Source: Salvelinus alpinus (lineage: Eukaryota; Chordata; Actinopteri; Salmoniformes; Salmonidae). From it: DNA of 64,000 nucleotides. The stretch is from NCBI RefSeq assembly GCF_045679555.1, contig NC_092092.1, positions 13,544,190 to 13,608,189 of the forward strand. The letters are read 5' to 3'. Shown here piece after piece: positions 20,700 through 52,690 of the stretch. The translations under genes were made by a program, and so were the position numbers. The stretch's first letter is position 1, and each line of letters begins with the position of its first letter. A model generated the notes under the pieces. That model ran no database searches. It saw nothing but the letters and a program-made list of their open reading frames with translations, and was not told the origin of the DNA.

Positions 20700-21991
20700 A
20701 TGCACTCGGAAAGTATTCAGACCCCTTGACTTTTTCCACATTTTGTTATGTTACAGCCTTATTCTAAAATGGATTAAATAGTTGTTTCCCCTCATCAATC
20801 TACACACAATACCCCATAATGACAAAGCAAAACAGGTATTTAGAAATTGTTCCAAATTTATATACAAAAAAAATGGAAATATCACATTTACATAAGTATT
20901 CAGACCCTTTACTCAGTACTTTGTTGAAACACCTTTGGCAGCGATTAGAGCCTTGAGCCTTCTTGGGTATGACGCTACAAACTTGACACACCTGTATTTG
21001 GGGAGTTTCTCCAATTCTTCTCTGCAGATCCTCTCAAGCTCTGTCAGGTTGGATGGGGAATGTCGCTGCACAGCTATTTTCAGGTCTCTCCAGAGATGTT
21101 CGATTGGGTTCAAGTCCGGGCTCTGGCTGGGCCACTCGAGGACATTCAGAGACTTGTTCTGAAGCCACTCCTGCGTTGTCTTGGCTGTGTGCTTAGGGTC
21201 GTTATCCTGTTGGAAGGTGAACCTTCGCCCACAGTCTGAGGTCCTGAGTGCTCTGGAGCAGGTTTTCATCTAGGATCTCTCTGTATTTCGCTCTGTTCCT
21301 CGATCCTGACTAGTCTTCCAATCCCTGCCCTGAAAAACATCACCAAAGCATGACGCTGCCACCACCATGCTTCACCATAGGTATGGTGCCAGGTTTCCTC
21401 CAGACGTGAGGATTGGCATTCAGGCCAAAGAGTTTGATCTTGGTTTCATCAGACCAGAGAATCTTGGTTTCTCATGGTCTGAGATGCCTTTAGGCTAACT
21501 CCAAGCAGGCTGTCATGTGCATTTTACTGATGAGTGGCTTCCGTCTGGCCACTCTACCCGAAAGGCCTGATTGGTGGAGTGCTGCAGAGATATTTGTCCT
21601 TCTGGAAGGTTCTCCCATCTCCACAGAGCTCTGTCAGAGTGACCATCGGGTTCTTGGTCACCTCCCTGACCAAGGCTCTTCTCCCGCAATTGCTCAGTTT
21701 GGCCAAGCGGCCAGGCCCAGGAAGAGTCTTGGTGGTTCCAAACTTCTTCCATTTAAGAATGATGGAGGCCACGGTGTTCTTGGGGACCTGCAATGCTGCA
21801 AAAATGTTTTGGTACCCTTCCCCAGATCTGTGCCTCGACACAATCCTGTCTCGGAGCTCTACGGACAAATCCTTCGACCTCATTGCTTGGTTTTTGCTCT
21901 GACATGCACTGTCATGTCAATCCATTTTAGAATAAGGCTGTAACGTAACAAAATATGGAAAAGTGAAGGGGTCTGAATACTTTCCGAATGT
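20700..21991 (-). mobile_element. Tc1-like transposon (CGGAAAGTATTCAGACCCC family)
   Basis: Inverted ends CGGAAAGTATTCAGACCCC and GGGGTCTGAATACTTTCCG. The transposase on the minus strand starts MRSKDLSVELRDRIVSRHRS (21883) and later has [20 protein letters not shown] and [14 protein letters not shown] (about 21230-21090). The middle is frameshifted, so it is a pseudogene. Confidence 0.9.
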
Positions 21992-22062
21992 ACTTTAAGT
22001 ACTGCTGTACACCTTTCCTAATCATATACTGCCTATACACACCATCATATACATATATATTT

Positions 22063-22245
22063 ACAGTGGGGGAAAAAAGTATTTAGTCAGCCACCAATTG
22101 TGCAAGTTCTCCCACTTAAAAAGTTGAAAGAGGCCTGTAATTTTCATCATAGGTACACTTCAACTATGACAGACAAAATGAGAAGAAAAAAAATCGAGAA
22201 AATCACATTGTAGGATTTTTAATGAATTTATTTGCAAATTATTTG
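22063..22245. mobile_element. truncated end of another Tc1-like/MITE element
   Basis: It begins CAGTGGGGGAAAAAAGTATT and AGTCAGCCACCAATTGTGCA, a terminal repeat of an abundant fish Tc1-like family. It breaks off at about 22245 into the unrelated repeat array. Confidence 0.6.
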
Positions 22246-22508
22246 AACAGTCATCCAACTCGGAATTCCAACAGTGGAACTCGGGCCTCTTTCTAAGTTG
22301 GATGACCGTTTAAAATGTATTTTCACAGTCTGAGCTACGCTCTGAGTATCCAGTTGTCTTGAAAGCACTTTAGTTGAGGTTTCCCAGATCCCAGTTGTTG
22401 TGAACTCAGTATTAGTAGCTAGGACTCTTGGTGCTTACAAGACAACTGGGAACTAAGAAAAAAACTAGGTAAAATCATGACGTCAGTCATCTTTAAAGGA
22501 AACCACTC

Positions 22509-25092
22509 ACCCACAGGCAGCGCTCCTAGTGGCCAGAGACTTTAATGCAGGGAAAATTAAATCAGTTCTACCAAATTTCCATCAACATGGAAAATGTGCA
22601 ACAAGAGGGAAAAAAAATTCTAGATCACCTGTACTCCACACACACAGACGCGTACAAAGCTCTCCCTCCATTTGGTAAATCCGACCACAACTCGATCCTC
22701 CTGATTCCTGCTTACAAGCAAAAATTAAAGCAGGAAACACCAGTGACTCGGTCTATAAAAAAGTGGTCAGATGAAGCAGATGCTAAACTACAGGACTGTT
22801 TTACTATCACAGACTGGAATATGTTCCGGGATTCTTCCGATGGCATTGCAGAGTACACCACATCAGTTACTGGCTTTATCAATAAGTGCATTGAGGACGT
22901 TGTCCCCACAGTGACTGTACGTACATACCCCAGCCAGAAGCCATGAATTACAGCCAACATTCGCACTGAGCTCAAAGGTAGAGCTGCCGCTTTCAAGGTG
23001 CGGGACTCTAACCCGGAAGCTTACAAGAAATCCTGCTATGCCCTGCGAAGAACAATCAAACAGGCAAAGCGTCAATAGAGGGCTAAGATTGAATCATACT
23101 ACACCGGCTCCGACGCTCATCTTATGTGGCAGGGCTTGCAAACTATTACAGACTACAAAGGGAAGCACAGCCGCGAGCTACCCAGTGACACGAGCCTACC
23201 AGACGAGTTATCACTTCTCTGCTCGCTTCGAGGCAAGCAACACTGAGGCAGGCATGAGAGCATCAGCTGTTCTGGACGACTGTGTGATCACGCTCTCCGT
23301 AGCCGACGTGAGTAAGACCTTTAAACAGGTCAACATACACAAGGCTGCGGGGCCAGACCGATTACCAGGACGTGTGCTGGCAGACCACCAAAGGCAGACC
23401 ACCATAGTGGACCACCTTTGTGTTCTTGCGCCCAAGAACACAAAAGCAACCTGCCTAAATGACTGCAGACCCGTAGCACTCACGTCCGTAGCCATGAAGT
23501 GCTTTGAAAGGTTGGTAATGGCTCACATCAACACCATTATCCCAGAAACCCTAGACCCACTCCAATTTGCATACCGCCACAACAGATCAATCTATATTGC
23601 ACTCCACACTGCCCTTTCCCACCTGGACAAAAGGAACACCTAAGTGAGAATGCTATTAATTGACAACAGCTCAGCGTTCAACACCATAGCACCCTCAAAG
23701 CTCATCACTAAGATAAGGACCCTGGGACTAAACACCTCCCTCTGCAACTGGATCCTGGACTTCCTGACGGCCCTCCCCCAGGTGGTGAGGGTAGGTAGCA
23801 ACACATCTGCCACGCTGATCCTCAACACTGGAGCTCCCCAGGGGTGCGTGCTCAGTCCCCTCCTGTACTCCCTGTTCACCCACGACTGCATGGCTAGGCA
23901 GGACTCCAACACCATCATTAAAATTGCAGAGCTAACAACAGTGGTAGGTAGGCCTCATCACCGACAATGATGAGACAGCCTATAGGGAGGAGGTCAGAGA
24001 CCTGGCCGGGTGGTGCCAGAAAAACAACCTATCCCTCGACGTAACCAAGACTAAGGAGATGATTGTGGACTACTGGAAAAGGAGGACCGAGCACGCCCCC
24101 ATTCTCATCGACGGGGCTGTAGTGGAGCAGGTTGAGAGCTTCAAGTTCCTTGGTATCCACATCGACAACAAACTAGAATGGTCCAAACACACCAAGACAG
24201 TCATGAAGAGGGCACGACAAAGCCTATTCCTCCTCAGGAAACTAAAAAAAATTTGGCATGGGTCCTGAGATCCTCAAAAGGTTCTACAGCTGCAACATCG
24301 AGAGCATCCTGACTGGTTGCATCACTGCCTGGTACGGCAATTGCTCGGCCTCTGACCGCAAGGCACTACAGAGGGTAGTGCGTATGGCCCAGTACATCAC
24401 TGGGGCTAAGCTGCCTGCCATCCAGGACCTCTACACCAGGCGGTGTCAGAGGAAGGCCCTAAAAATTGTCAAAGACCCCAGCCACCCCAGTCATAGAGTG
24501 TGCTCCCTACTACCGCATGGCAAGCGGTACAGGAGTGCCAAGTCTAGGACAAAAATGCCTCTCAACAGTTTTTACCCCCAAGCCATAAGACTCCTGAACA
24601 GGTAATCACATGGCTACCCGGACTATTTGCAATGTGTCCCCCCCCCCCCAAAAACCCTCTTTTACGCTGCTGCTACTCTGTTCATCATATATGCATAGTC
24701 ACTTTAACTATACATTCATGTACATACTACCTCAATTGGGCCAACCAACCAGTGCTCCCGCACATTGGCTAACTGGGCTATCTGCATTGTGTCCCGCCAC
24801 CCACCACCCGCCAACCCCTCTTTACACTACTGCTACTCTCTCTTCATCATATATGCATAGTCACTTTAACCATATCTACATACTACCTCAATCAGCCTGA
24901 CAACCAGTGTCTGTATGTAGCCTCGCTACTGTATATAGCCTGTCTTTTTACTGTTGTTTTATTTCTTTACCTACCTATTATTCACCTAATAGCTTTTTTG
25001 CACTATTGGTTAGAGCCTGTAAGTAAGCATTTCACTGTAAGGTCTACCTACACCTGTTGTATTCGGCGCACGTGACAAATACACTTTTATTG
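22509..25092 (+). mobile_element. 5'-truncated non-LTR retrotransposon (L2/Rex-like LINE)
   Basis: It starts inside the endonuclease domain (AGDFNAG-like, then KSDHNSILLIP), continues through reverse transcriptase ([47 protein letters not shown]) and ends with a conserved C-terminus (LTGCITAWYGNCSASDRKAL). The tail ATTCGGCGCACGTGACAAAT has no poly(A). The catalytic FADD motif is replaced by IAEL, and there are several stops and frameshifts, so it is dead. Confidence 0.85.
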
Positions 25093-26164
25093 ATTTTCAG
25101 GGTGGAAAGTCAGAGCTTTAGAAATATGTTCCGAGTTTCCGACTTAGAATTCCACGTTTTATGACCTTTAAAAATGATTTCTCCCAGTCTGAGCTCGTAT
25201 TTTTCGAGTTCTGAACGTAATATACAATCACACACAAGTCGACGTGTCCATTTGCTTAAAGTCAATATGTATGTTCACAAAGCAATTTGTCTCACTCGTC
25301 AATTTACCCGGAACTTAATGAAATGGGAACAGCTGATTTAAATTAAAATTAATTGAAGCTGATTTCCTGGTGTTTTTAGTCTTATGTCCAACAATGAAAA
25401 CAAAATGTTTTTTTGGGGGGGGCAAATAAAACCACCCGCAAGTTGGGGAACCCTGACCTAGTGATAAGCTAGCTAGCTTTCTAACACGCTAACAGTCTAG
25501 CTTGCTGCCGTCTAGTTTCTGTTGCACAGGAAGTGTAAGGACTAAAATAACTTAATGAAATGCAGCTAACTCGTTTCTTACCTCCCATTTCCTTTAGATC
25601 CTATTTTGTTTCATTATGACAGAACAAGTTCTCCGTTAAACACTAACCTTGCTATGTTATTTGTTTCCTATCAGGATATCATGGTGCTTTCAAGACAACT
25701 GGTAACTCGAGAGAAAAAAAAAAAGTGGTCAAACTCTGACATCGTTTATATTCAGGTCGGAATGTCGGAGCTCTAGAAAGATGTTCGCGTTTCTGACTTG
25801 GAACACCAAGTTGGATGACCGTTCAAAAATATTTTTCCCAGTCTGAGTTCGTATTTTTACGAGTTCCCAGTTATCTTCTAGGAACATACAGAGCGTATAT
25901 GCGTGTTCCTAGGTTGTCTAAAACACATTGAAGTCGGAGATTTCCGAGTTCCGACTTGTTTTGAACGCGGCATTTGACTGTCGACCTGTCTGTCCATTTG
26001 CTTAAAGTCTATAATTATGTCCACAAAGCAATTTGTCTCACTCATCAATTTACCTGGAATTTGTATAAGAGTCATAATTTAACAATTTATGAAATCGTAT
26101 AGAAAGCAAAACATGTATAGGTTGCTAACTTGCTACTGTACTCTAGCAACCAAATAGTGTCGAC

Positions 26165-26345
26165 TTAAAAAAAAAAAAAAAATCGTAAACAACAGGTGTG
26201 GACTTAACAATGAAATGTTACTTACGGCCCTTCCCAACAATGCAGAGAGCAAAAAAAAAGATCAATAGAAAAATATCTAATAACAAGGAATAAATACACA
26301 ATCATGAGTAACGATAACTTGGCTATATACACGGGGTACGTTATT
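26165..26345 (-). mobile_element. LINE 3' tail fragment
   Basis: ACAACAGGTGTGGACTTAAC and CCCAACAATGCAGAG match the inverted 3' UTR of the LINE copies at 53855 and 25030. Confidence 0.55.
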
Positions 26346-26969
26346 CAAACTCCCGACAATAACATCTAGCTAACTAGGTTGGTGTTACCCAGCAGTTTAC
26401 ACATCTGTGTGATATGACTAGCTAATTATCTAACAAGCCCAGATTTGACACGCTAAGACTGTCTAGCTTGCTGCTGACTAGTTTCTGTTGCAAAGGAAGT
26501 GTACGGACTAAGGTAACTTAATGAAATGTAACTACAGTCTCACCTCCCATTTCCTTTACATTTTTTCCCATTATAACAGAACAAGTTATCCGTTAAACTA
26601 ACTTCGCTAAGTATTTGTTTCCTATCAGGATATCAAGACAACTGTAAAACCACAAAAAAAAGGTTTTCCCGAGTTGGGTGACCGTTCAAAAGGATTTTTC
26701 CCAGTTGGGACTCTTTTTTTCCTGAGGTCCCAGTTGAATTCGGGGGTTCAGAGTTCCCAGTTGTTTTGAACGCGATATATGAGAGAGAGCTTTTCCTTTC
26801 TATCACGCCAGCTGTAAAGTCACAGTGAAGTTATGATACCTGACATTTTTGTGATGGATAAACACGTCACGTCCTGGCTGGCTGCACAGGTGTGCCATTG
26901 AGAGGCCTACTAAACCAGTGTCCTTAGATTTCTAAAATAAAAAGATACAGATCAAATACATGTTTATAT

Positions 26970-29240
26970 TTTTCCACACATTTATTGGTTCAGCACAGGC
27001 TTCAGAAACAGTGCATTACAATGAAGTTGAACACTAATAAATAACATTTTATTCCAAAGGATTTTCCTTTCAGTCAGTAGATTGGCAACAATGTCAAAGG
27101 AGAATGTCTTGGTAACGGCTGGGGAAGGATAGAACAGGCATATCCTATAGGAATGGGTACTTGCATTGCAGTTTTCCCACTTAGAGGTGTTACAAACAGA
27201 AAAGGCAAACGTCCTCAAGTTATCCCACCAAAGTAAAATTAACACAGTAGAAATCTTTTCAGAGTAGAAGAGTGGTTCTAGCAGCAGACAGGGTTGTTAA
27301 GGTAAACGTAGAGTATGGGCCTATTCATAGGTTGTGGAATGCTCACAAAGTTGAAGATAAAAATGAAACGTATATAAAACGAATCAGCTCGCTTGGACGT
27401 GGAAGAAGCGAGTTGGTCTGTTACGTGCAATCTATTTCTATCTGCATCTAAGAATGTTTAGCCCTGAATGCCACTGGTGTAGGCTAAAGCAGAAACAGAC
27501 CGACTGTGCAGGTACCAAACGTTTGATCCCACTGACAAAACAGTATCAATGGGACACACTACTCAAGAGGAAATGGGACGGAAAAACATGTTACAAACAG
27601 CAGTACATGACACATAGAAGCACCATCCAAGGCTAGGAAAGGTATTCAGTCAACTTCTGATGTTGTTTTACAGTGAATTGTAAAAATACATGACACACAG
27701 AAGCAACATCAAGGGAAGGGGGCATGGGAGAAAGAGCTATTTGGTCTCTGCCACAGCTCTTAAAAACCTCTACAGGATCAGTGTCCCTATACCGGGACAG
27801 TTGAGCTAACGTGCGCTAATGTGATTAGCATGACAGTTGTAAGTAAAAGCAAACTTTCCAGGACATAGACATGTCTTATATGGGCAGAAAACTTTAATTC
27901 TTGTTAATCTAACTGCACTGCCCAATTTACAGTAGCTATTACAGTGAAATAATACCATGCTATTGTTTGAGGAGAGTGCACAGTTATGTACTTGAAAATG
28001 TATCAATAAACCAATTAGGCATATTTGGGCAGACATTTTGAACAGCAATACAATGGTTAATTGGATCAGTCTAAAACTTTGCACATACACTGCTGCTATC
28101 TAGTGGCCAAAATCTAAATTGCACCTAGACTCCTAAGTCATATAATAAATGGCCTCTCTTGCATTTCAAAGATGAAAATAAATAAATGAAAAAGCATGTT
28201 TTTTTCTTTGTAATATCTTTCACCAGATCTAATGTATTATATTCTCCTACATTAATTTCACATTTCCACAAACTTCAAAGTGTTTCCTTTCAAATGGTAT
28301 CAAGAATATGCATATCCTTGCTTCATGTCCTGAGCTACAGGCAGTTAGATTTGGGTATGCCATTTTAGGCGAAAATGTGGAAAAAAGGGTCCGATCCTTA
28401 AGAGGAGATGGACACTGTCTTCCAACTTCTAATGTGGTTGTACAGTGAATTGTGCAACCAGACAGGGCAGAGGAAAATAAATTGTGAAGAACCAGTACAA
28501 CCGTGTGTGTTGTGCAAATATGAATTATTTCTCCCTTCTTGTGGTTTTAACTATTTATTCATTTGGCTATTTTTTTGTTGTTGTTTTCTTTGGATAGAAA
28601 TCACATTACTGTTTACGTTTTTAAGTGCAAAAATGCTTCTATAACATCTAAATATATACTATTTTCTAGCGAAACTTGGAAGTATAATAACGCAAGACCA
28701 ACTATTTTCAAATCAATGAGGCTTCATCACCACATTCGTAATCTCAGTGATCCATCGTCAAACAGGGGAAACACCTTTTTTTTGTTGGTCTTACAGAAAC
28801 ATTAATAAGCCAGTGGAATGATGACTGTGTGATTTGATAGTCAGTGGTCCCCATATAAGTAGCTTGGTCAATAAATATCCACTTATACTAACTTATTAGT
28901 TACTTTATAATCATTAAAAAATAAAAAATTCTATGCACAGTAGAGTTGAATATGAACACACATTCTTAGTGCCTCTGTTTCTTGGACTACATGTACAGAG
29001 TGTGTGAGAGCTCCTTTGAGAGCTGTAGTATTGCTGACCCTCTACTCCGACCCATATCCCTTTACCCCTACTCTGTGCCACATGGAGTAGAATGAAGCTT
29101 CCCACAGAGAATGATCTAGGGTCAGTTATACATGCTTCCTTCCTAATGAAAGGTTGGGAATCGGTGGGAGGCTAAAATCTGATCCTAGATAAGCGCAACT
29201 TCCTACTGCACGATACACAAAGTGCCCCCTCTCTCTCCCT
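26970..29240 (-). other. probable pgam1 3' UTR and downstream flank
   Basis: No coding potential is visible after the pgam1 stop. A minus-strand AATAAA lies at 26986-26981 and would suit a distal polyadenylation site (inference). About 27755-28405 is a dispersed repeat. The rest is AT-rich unique-looking sequence. Confidence 0.35.
27755..28405. repeat. dispersed fish repeat in pgam1 3' flank
   Basis: It runs from a CCCTATACCGGGAC palindrome to CCGATCCTTAAGAGG and looks like a common salmonid interspersed repeat. No transposase or ORF is seen. Confidence 0.4.
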
Positions 29241-38162
<8,922 letters not shown>

Positions 38163-38489
38163 AAGTGATATATTCGTTTGCGTTGATTAAGCTCTAAAAA
38201 TAAGGAATAAACGGCACTGTTCAACTTGAAAATACAGCAACAGAATGGATGGACATGGACAGCTATCTTTGACGCTAGCAGATACGAGTGATGCGATTGG
38301 TTATTTTTCTCGCTCTTTGTTTTACAGCAGTCTAATAGGATCCCCCTGCGGTACTTCCTGCATATTCCTAGACCAATGAAATAGAGGACCATTTGTACAT
38401 CGTTACAACACTGTATATATACATAATATGACATGTGTAATGTCTTCATTCTTTTGAAACTTCTGTGAGTGTAATGTTTACTGTTCATT

Positions 38490-38590
38490 TGTATTGTTTA
38501 TTTCACTTTTGTAGATTATCTACCTCACTTGCTTTGGCAATGTTAACATATGTTTCCCATGCCAATAAAGTCCCATTACCTCCAATATGA
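38490..38590 (+). repeat. LINE 3'-end-like fragment
   Basis: GCAATGTTAACATATGTTTC followed by CCCATGCCAATAAAG is a familiar fish LINE tail. It lies in the pgam1-pi4k2a intergenic region. Confidence 0.45.
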
Positions 38591-38989
38591 TTTGTATGAC
38601 CTTCATAGGAAACACTGAGGGAGTTATTTTACACTGGCCCGGGTTGAACCGCGCAAAAGTCACTCAGGTCATCGGCTAAAGCGGAAGGGAGGAGCGCATT
38701 CTCAAATCTGCGCCGCTTGGTCATTTTGTCAACAAGCAGCATACAGCATCTCGTTTCCATAAAATAAATGTTCGAATTTTCTAACTATTTTTCATTGGGA
38801 AGGCAGGTAAAGCATTTTTATCAAAAGCAATCACTTTTTATGGAAAACACAGAACCCTACTAATTAGCCTACTACACATGATTAATTACGTCACTTTTGT
38901 ATTGAGCGGGGCACCTGGTTTATGCCCAGAAGGCAGCCCGATTCCAAATCGAATGCAAAACACGCTGTTACGGGTGCCCGGTCGAGATT

Positions 38990-39440
38990 AATCGAACCCC
39001 CTCGTTGTACGTTGGATATTAGTTACCGCTGGTTCATTTAGCCATTAATGGGGAAAGAATGGGGTTTTGGGAGAAACGCCGAAAATAAGGTCTGAGTTTA
39101 ACACAGCGTTAGGAAATATATGCCTACATTTTGTTCTGAGTTAATATCAGTCATGACCTTTATGACGCCTTTATGTGCTTGTTTCAATGACACGGCTAAG
39201 GGCTGTTCTTACTATGACGCAATACGGAGTGCCTGGACACAGTCCTTAGCCGTGGTATATCTGCCATATATCACAACCCCCCGAGGTGCCTTATTGCTAT
39301 CATAAACTGGTTACCAACTTATACCATAGGTATGACAAAACATTTATTTTCACTGCTCGGATTAAGTTGGTGACCAGTTTATAATAGCTGGTTACAAACT
39401 TATAGAAATTGTAGTTTACAGTTATGTAAAATTTAATAAA
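38990..39440. repeat. SINE-like dispersed repeat upstream of pi4k2a
   Basis: GAAACGCCGAAAATAAGGTC, TATGACGCCTTTATGTGCTT and GCCGTGGTATAT match a common fish interspersed repeat recalled from other genomes. The two halves have an internal AAGGGCTG/CAGTCCTTAGCC symmetry. Confidence 0.45.
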
Positions 39441-40106
39441 GCTCAGTGATACTAGCAAGAGCAGTGTGCAGGTTTCTGTTTTTTTCTCATCCTATTTAAC
39501 TGCTACCATGCACCTGCAACAAAGATATCTCATGTGCAAGTGCCTTTTTGAAACATATCATACCAAATGGGTGATGGACATCCACAAATGATTACATACC
39601 ATAAGATATGGACTCTCCCGGATTTACATACAGAATAATATGAAATGCTCTGAGACCAGGTTGCTCTACAAAGTGACTACTACCACATTTCAGTGGAATC
39701 GAATGCAACTACTGAATTTTGACTGAAAGTGATGAAGAATTGTACATTTTATGATAGAACACTTGAGAAGTAATTTTAACTACCAGCGCCCAATCTTGCC
39801 TGATTTATCACATTCATTTGATCAGTGGGGTGATCAGAATATTGATCAGAATCATCGATTACGTTAAGCATATTTTATTTCACAGATTTCACCACACAAC
39901 AAGCGTTCCCTCAGAAACGGGGCGGTACCACGAGGAGGCTGGGCAGAGGAAACGCCAATTGCAAGTCTCTATTCCGAGTGGGTGGGTCTTTATGCAGAAG
40001 ATGACAGTCATGTTTTGTTTGAAAGCTTGGAATCAACAGCATCGAAAAACACCTCGTCTGATTCCCTCACCCTGGCTCCTATCTGTACATTTCCCGGCCG
40101 CTGTAA

Positions 40107-50806
<10,700 letters not shown>

Positions 50807-51013
50807 AGGAGGATGCCAAGTAGAAGAGGAGGTAAGAGGGGGAGAGACTCGAGATGGAGGAAGACTGTATAGCACTGGAGCAGAAAGAGAGGATAGTGAG
50901 AAGCGAGACAGATGAAGAGGGAAGAGTAGGGAGGAAGAATGGACCAGATTGAGAGACTGCAGAGGAGGAAGAAGAGCACTGTTCAAAAACCTCTGCCTTC
51001 AGTTTCATCAGCC

Positions 51014-51019
51014 AATAAA
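51014..51019 (+). terminator. candidate pi4k2a polyadenylation signal AATAAA
   Basis: The first AATAAA after the pi4k2a stop, about 210 bp downstream. A longer 3' UTR cannot be excluded; the flank to about 51600 is AT-rich and apparently unique. Confidence 0.35.
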
Positions 51020-51854
51020 GCTCTTCCCTGCTCATAGCCAATAGGAAGCCAGATATGTTTATACCTTCCCTGGACCCCATCAGACACAGTTGTGCTGTGA
51101 CTACAGACATAAGAGAGAGAGAGTAGTGTCAACATTCTGTGTCTTACAAATGATATTTTTAAATAAATATAAAGGGGTAAAGAATGTTATGTTAAGACAG
51201 TTGGGTAGCCCTGCACTGGTAGTTGGCTGAAAGAGATGATTATAAAGACCCAAAACTGTGAAAGACTCCCACTGTGGCAGAGGTTAGGTTCCCATTGCCA
51301 ACTGATGGTTGTATTTATTGTAGCGTTCTCCTTCAGTGACTAGTTAATACTTTTTTTTTTTTTACTATCATTACAAAATGTCTAAATATGGTAGTCCAAT
51401 CAAATTCAAGTGCACAGAATATCTTTTTACCTAAGGTTAAACATTTTAGCCCCAATTGGTCACTTTCCTTACCAAGTTACAGCCTTCTAGCATCTCTTAT
51501 GGCCACTGAAGCATGACATTACCATGAACAGTATGGCCTGTAGCTAGCAAGTAGAGAAGAAGTCAAGTGTCCTGATATTTGTAGCTATAATCTTTATGGT
51601 CTGTTAGGGTTGCAACATTCCAGTAACTTTCTCAAAGTTCCTAGGTTTTTCAGAAATCGTGGTTGGAAAATTACGGATTTCCTGCTGTTACGCTTCTGAT
51701 TCCAGGAGTCTTCCAACCAGAAAATCTAGGAATGTTGTGAAAGTTACTGTAATTTTGCAATCCTATGGTGATATGTATGCATGTATGCTGCGGTCAGACA
51801 TTCAGCATTTTGGGTCTTATTTGAATGAGTGTCTTCCTTTGACCCAGAAGAGCC
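51019..51854. other. pi4k2a 3' flank; inverted repeat at 51619-51756
   Basis: No gene is seen. CCAGTAACTTTCTCAAAGTT with TTTCAGAAATCGTGGTTGGAA is mirrored by TTCCAACCAG and GTGAAAGTTACTG about 90 bp later, a small fish MITE-like palindrome. Confidence 0.5.
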
Positions 51855-51855
51855 T

Positions 51856-52030
51856 GACCACAGGAGGTTGGTGGCACCTTAATTGGGGAGGGCGGGCTGG
51901 TGGTAATGGCCGGAGCGGAATCAGTAGAATGGTATCAAATACTTCTGAAACATAGTTCCCAGGCGCCATTCCATTTACTCCATTCCAGCCATTATTATGA
52001 GCTGTCCTCCCCTCGGCAGCCTCCACTGAG
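51856..52030. mobile_element. MITE copy 1 (CAGGAGGTTGGTGGCACCTT type)
   Basis: Inverted ends CAGGAGGTTGGTGGCACCTT and GCAGCCTCCACTG around a GGAGCGGAAT core. Confidence 0.65.
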
Positions 52031-52179
52031 CCTGACTGAAGTAGCCTGGTTAAACCAGAATGAACATAGCGCTCACCATTGTTTCACTTCATGAGTGCAG
52101 TGTTAAATATGGGTTAACCAGGCTATGACAGAAGGGCCACTTTACAGGTGGTACTAACTACTCATACTGAGATTGAAGT

Positions 52180-52370
52180 TTGTACTGCAGATTGAACTGG
52201 GCCATTTTCATTATGGCACACCGTGGGAAAATGTTTTGCAACAGAAAACAAAAATAAGCATGTGTTATTGGACAAGGCCAGATGGTACCTTCTGATTTCA
52301 CTCCTTTTTGGACACTTTTCTTTCATTTTGTGCCTACTGAACATTAACCAGGTAACCGTGATTGTTGTGT
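52180..52370. repeat. SINE-like repeat
   Basis: AAATGTTTTGCAACAGAAAA, TTATTGGACAAGGCCAG and TGTGCCTACTGAACATTAAC match the repeat at 44280-44420 in the same orientation. Confidence 0.5.
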
Positions 52371-52527
52371 TACGGGCATCTGCATGTGAGCAGCCCTGTG
52401 GCGCCACCTATGGGACGACTGCAATGTACTGTCTCAGAAACGCACATTGCCTGTTTCCTCACATCTTGTTTATGTAAATGTACATTTCCTGCTGTAGTAA
52501 CCAAACTGATGTATTGTATTGACAATG

Positions 52528-52690
52528 CACAGGAGGTTGGTGGCAACTTAATTGGAGGGGCTCGTGGTAATGGATGGAGCGGAATGGGTGGAATGGTATC
52601 AAATACATGGTTTCCATGTGTTTGATGCCATTTCATTTACTCCGTTCCAGCCATTATGAGCTGTCCTCCCCTCCGCAGCCTCCACTGATA
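52528..52690. mobile_element. MITE copy 2 (same family as 51856-52030)
   Basis: CAGGAGGTTGGTGGCAACTT and CCGCAGCCTCCACTG ends; same orientation as copy 1, about 500 bp apart. Confidence 0.65.

Larger units (their letters stand above)
22240..26790. repeat. broken array of a dispersed repeat (GTTGGATGACCGTT unit)
   Basis: Related blocks occur at about 22240-22500, 25093-25230, 25680-25900 and 26640-26790, sharing GTTGGATGACCGTTCAAAA, CCCAGTCTGAG and AAGACAACTGG. A LINE is inserted in one of them. In addition, 25470-25720 and 26450-26650 are diverged copies of one another. Confidence 0.6.
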
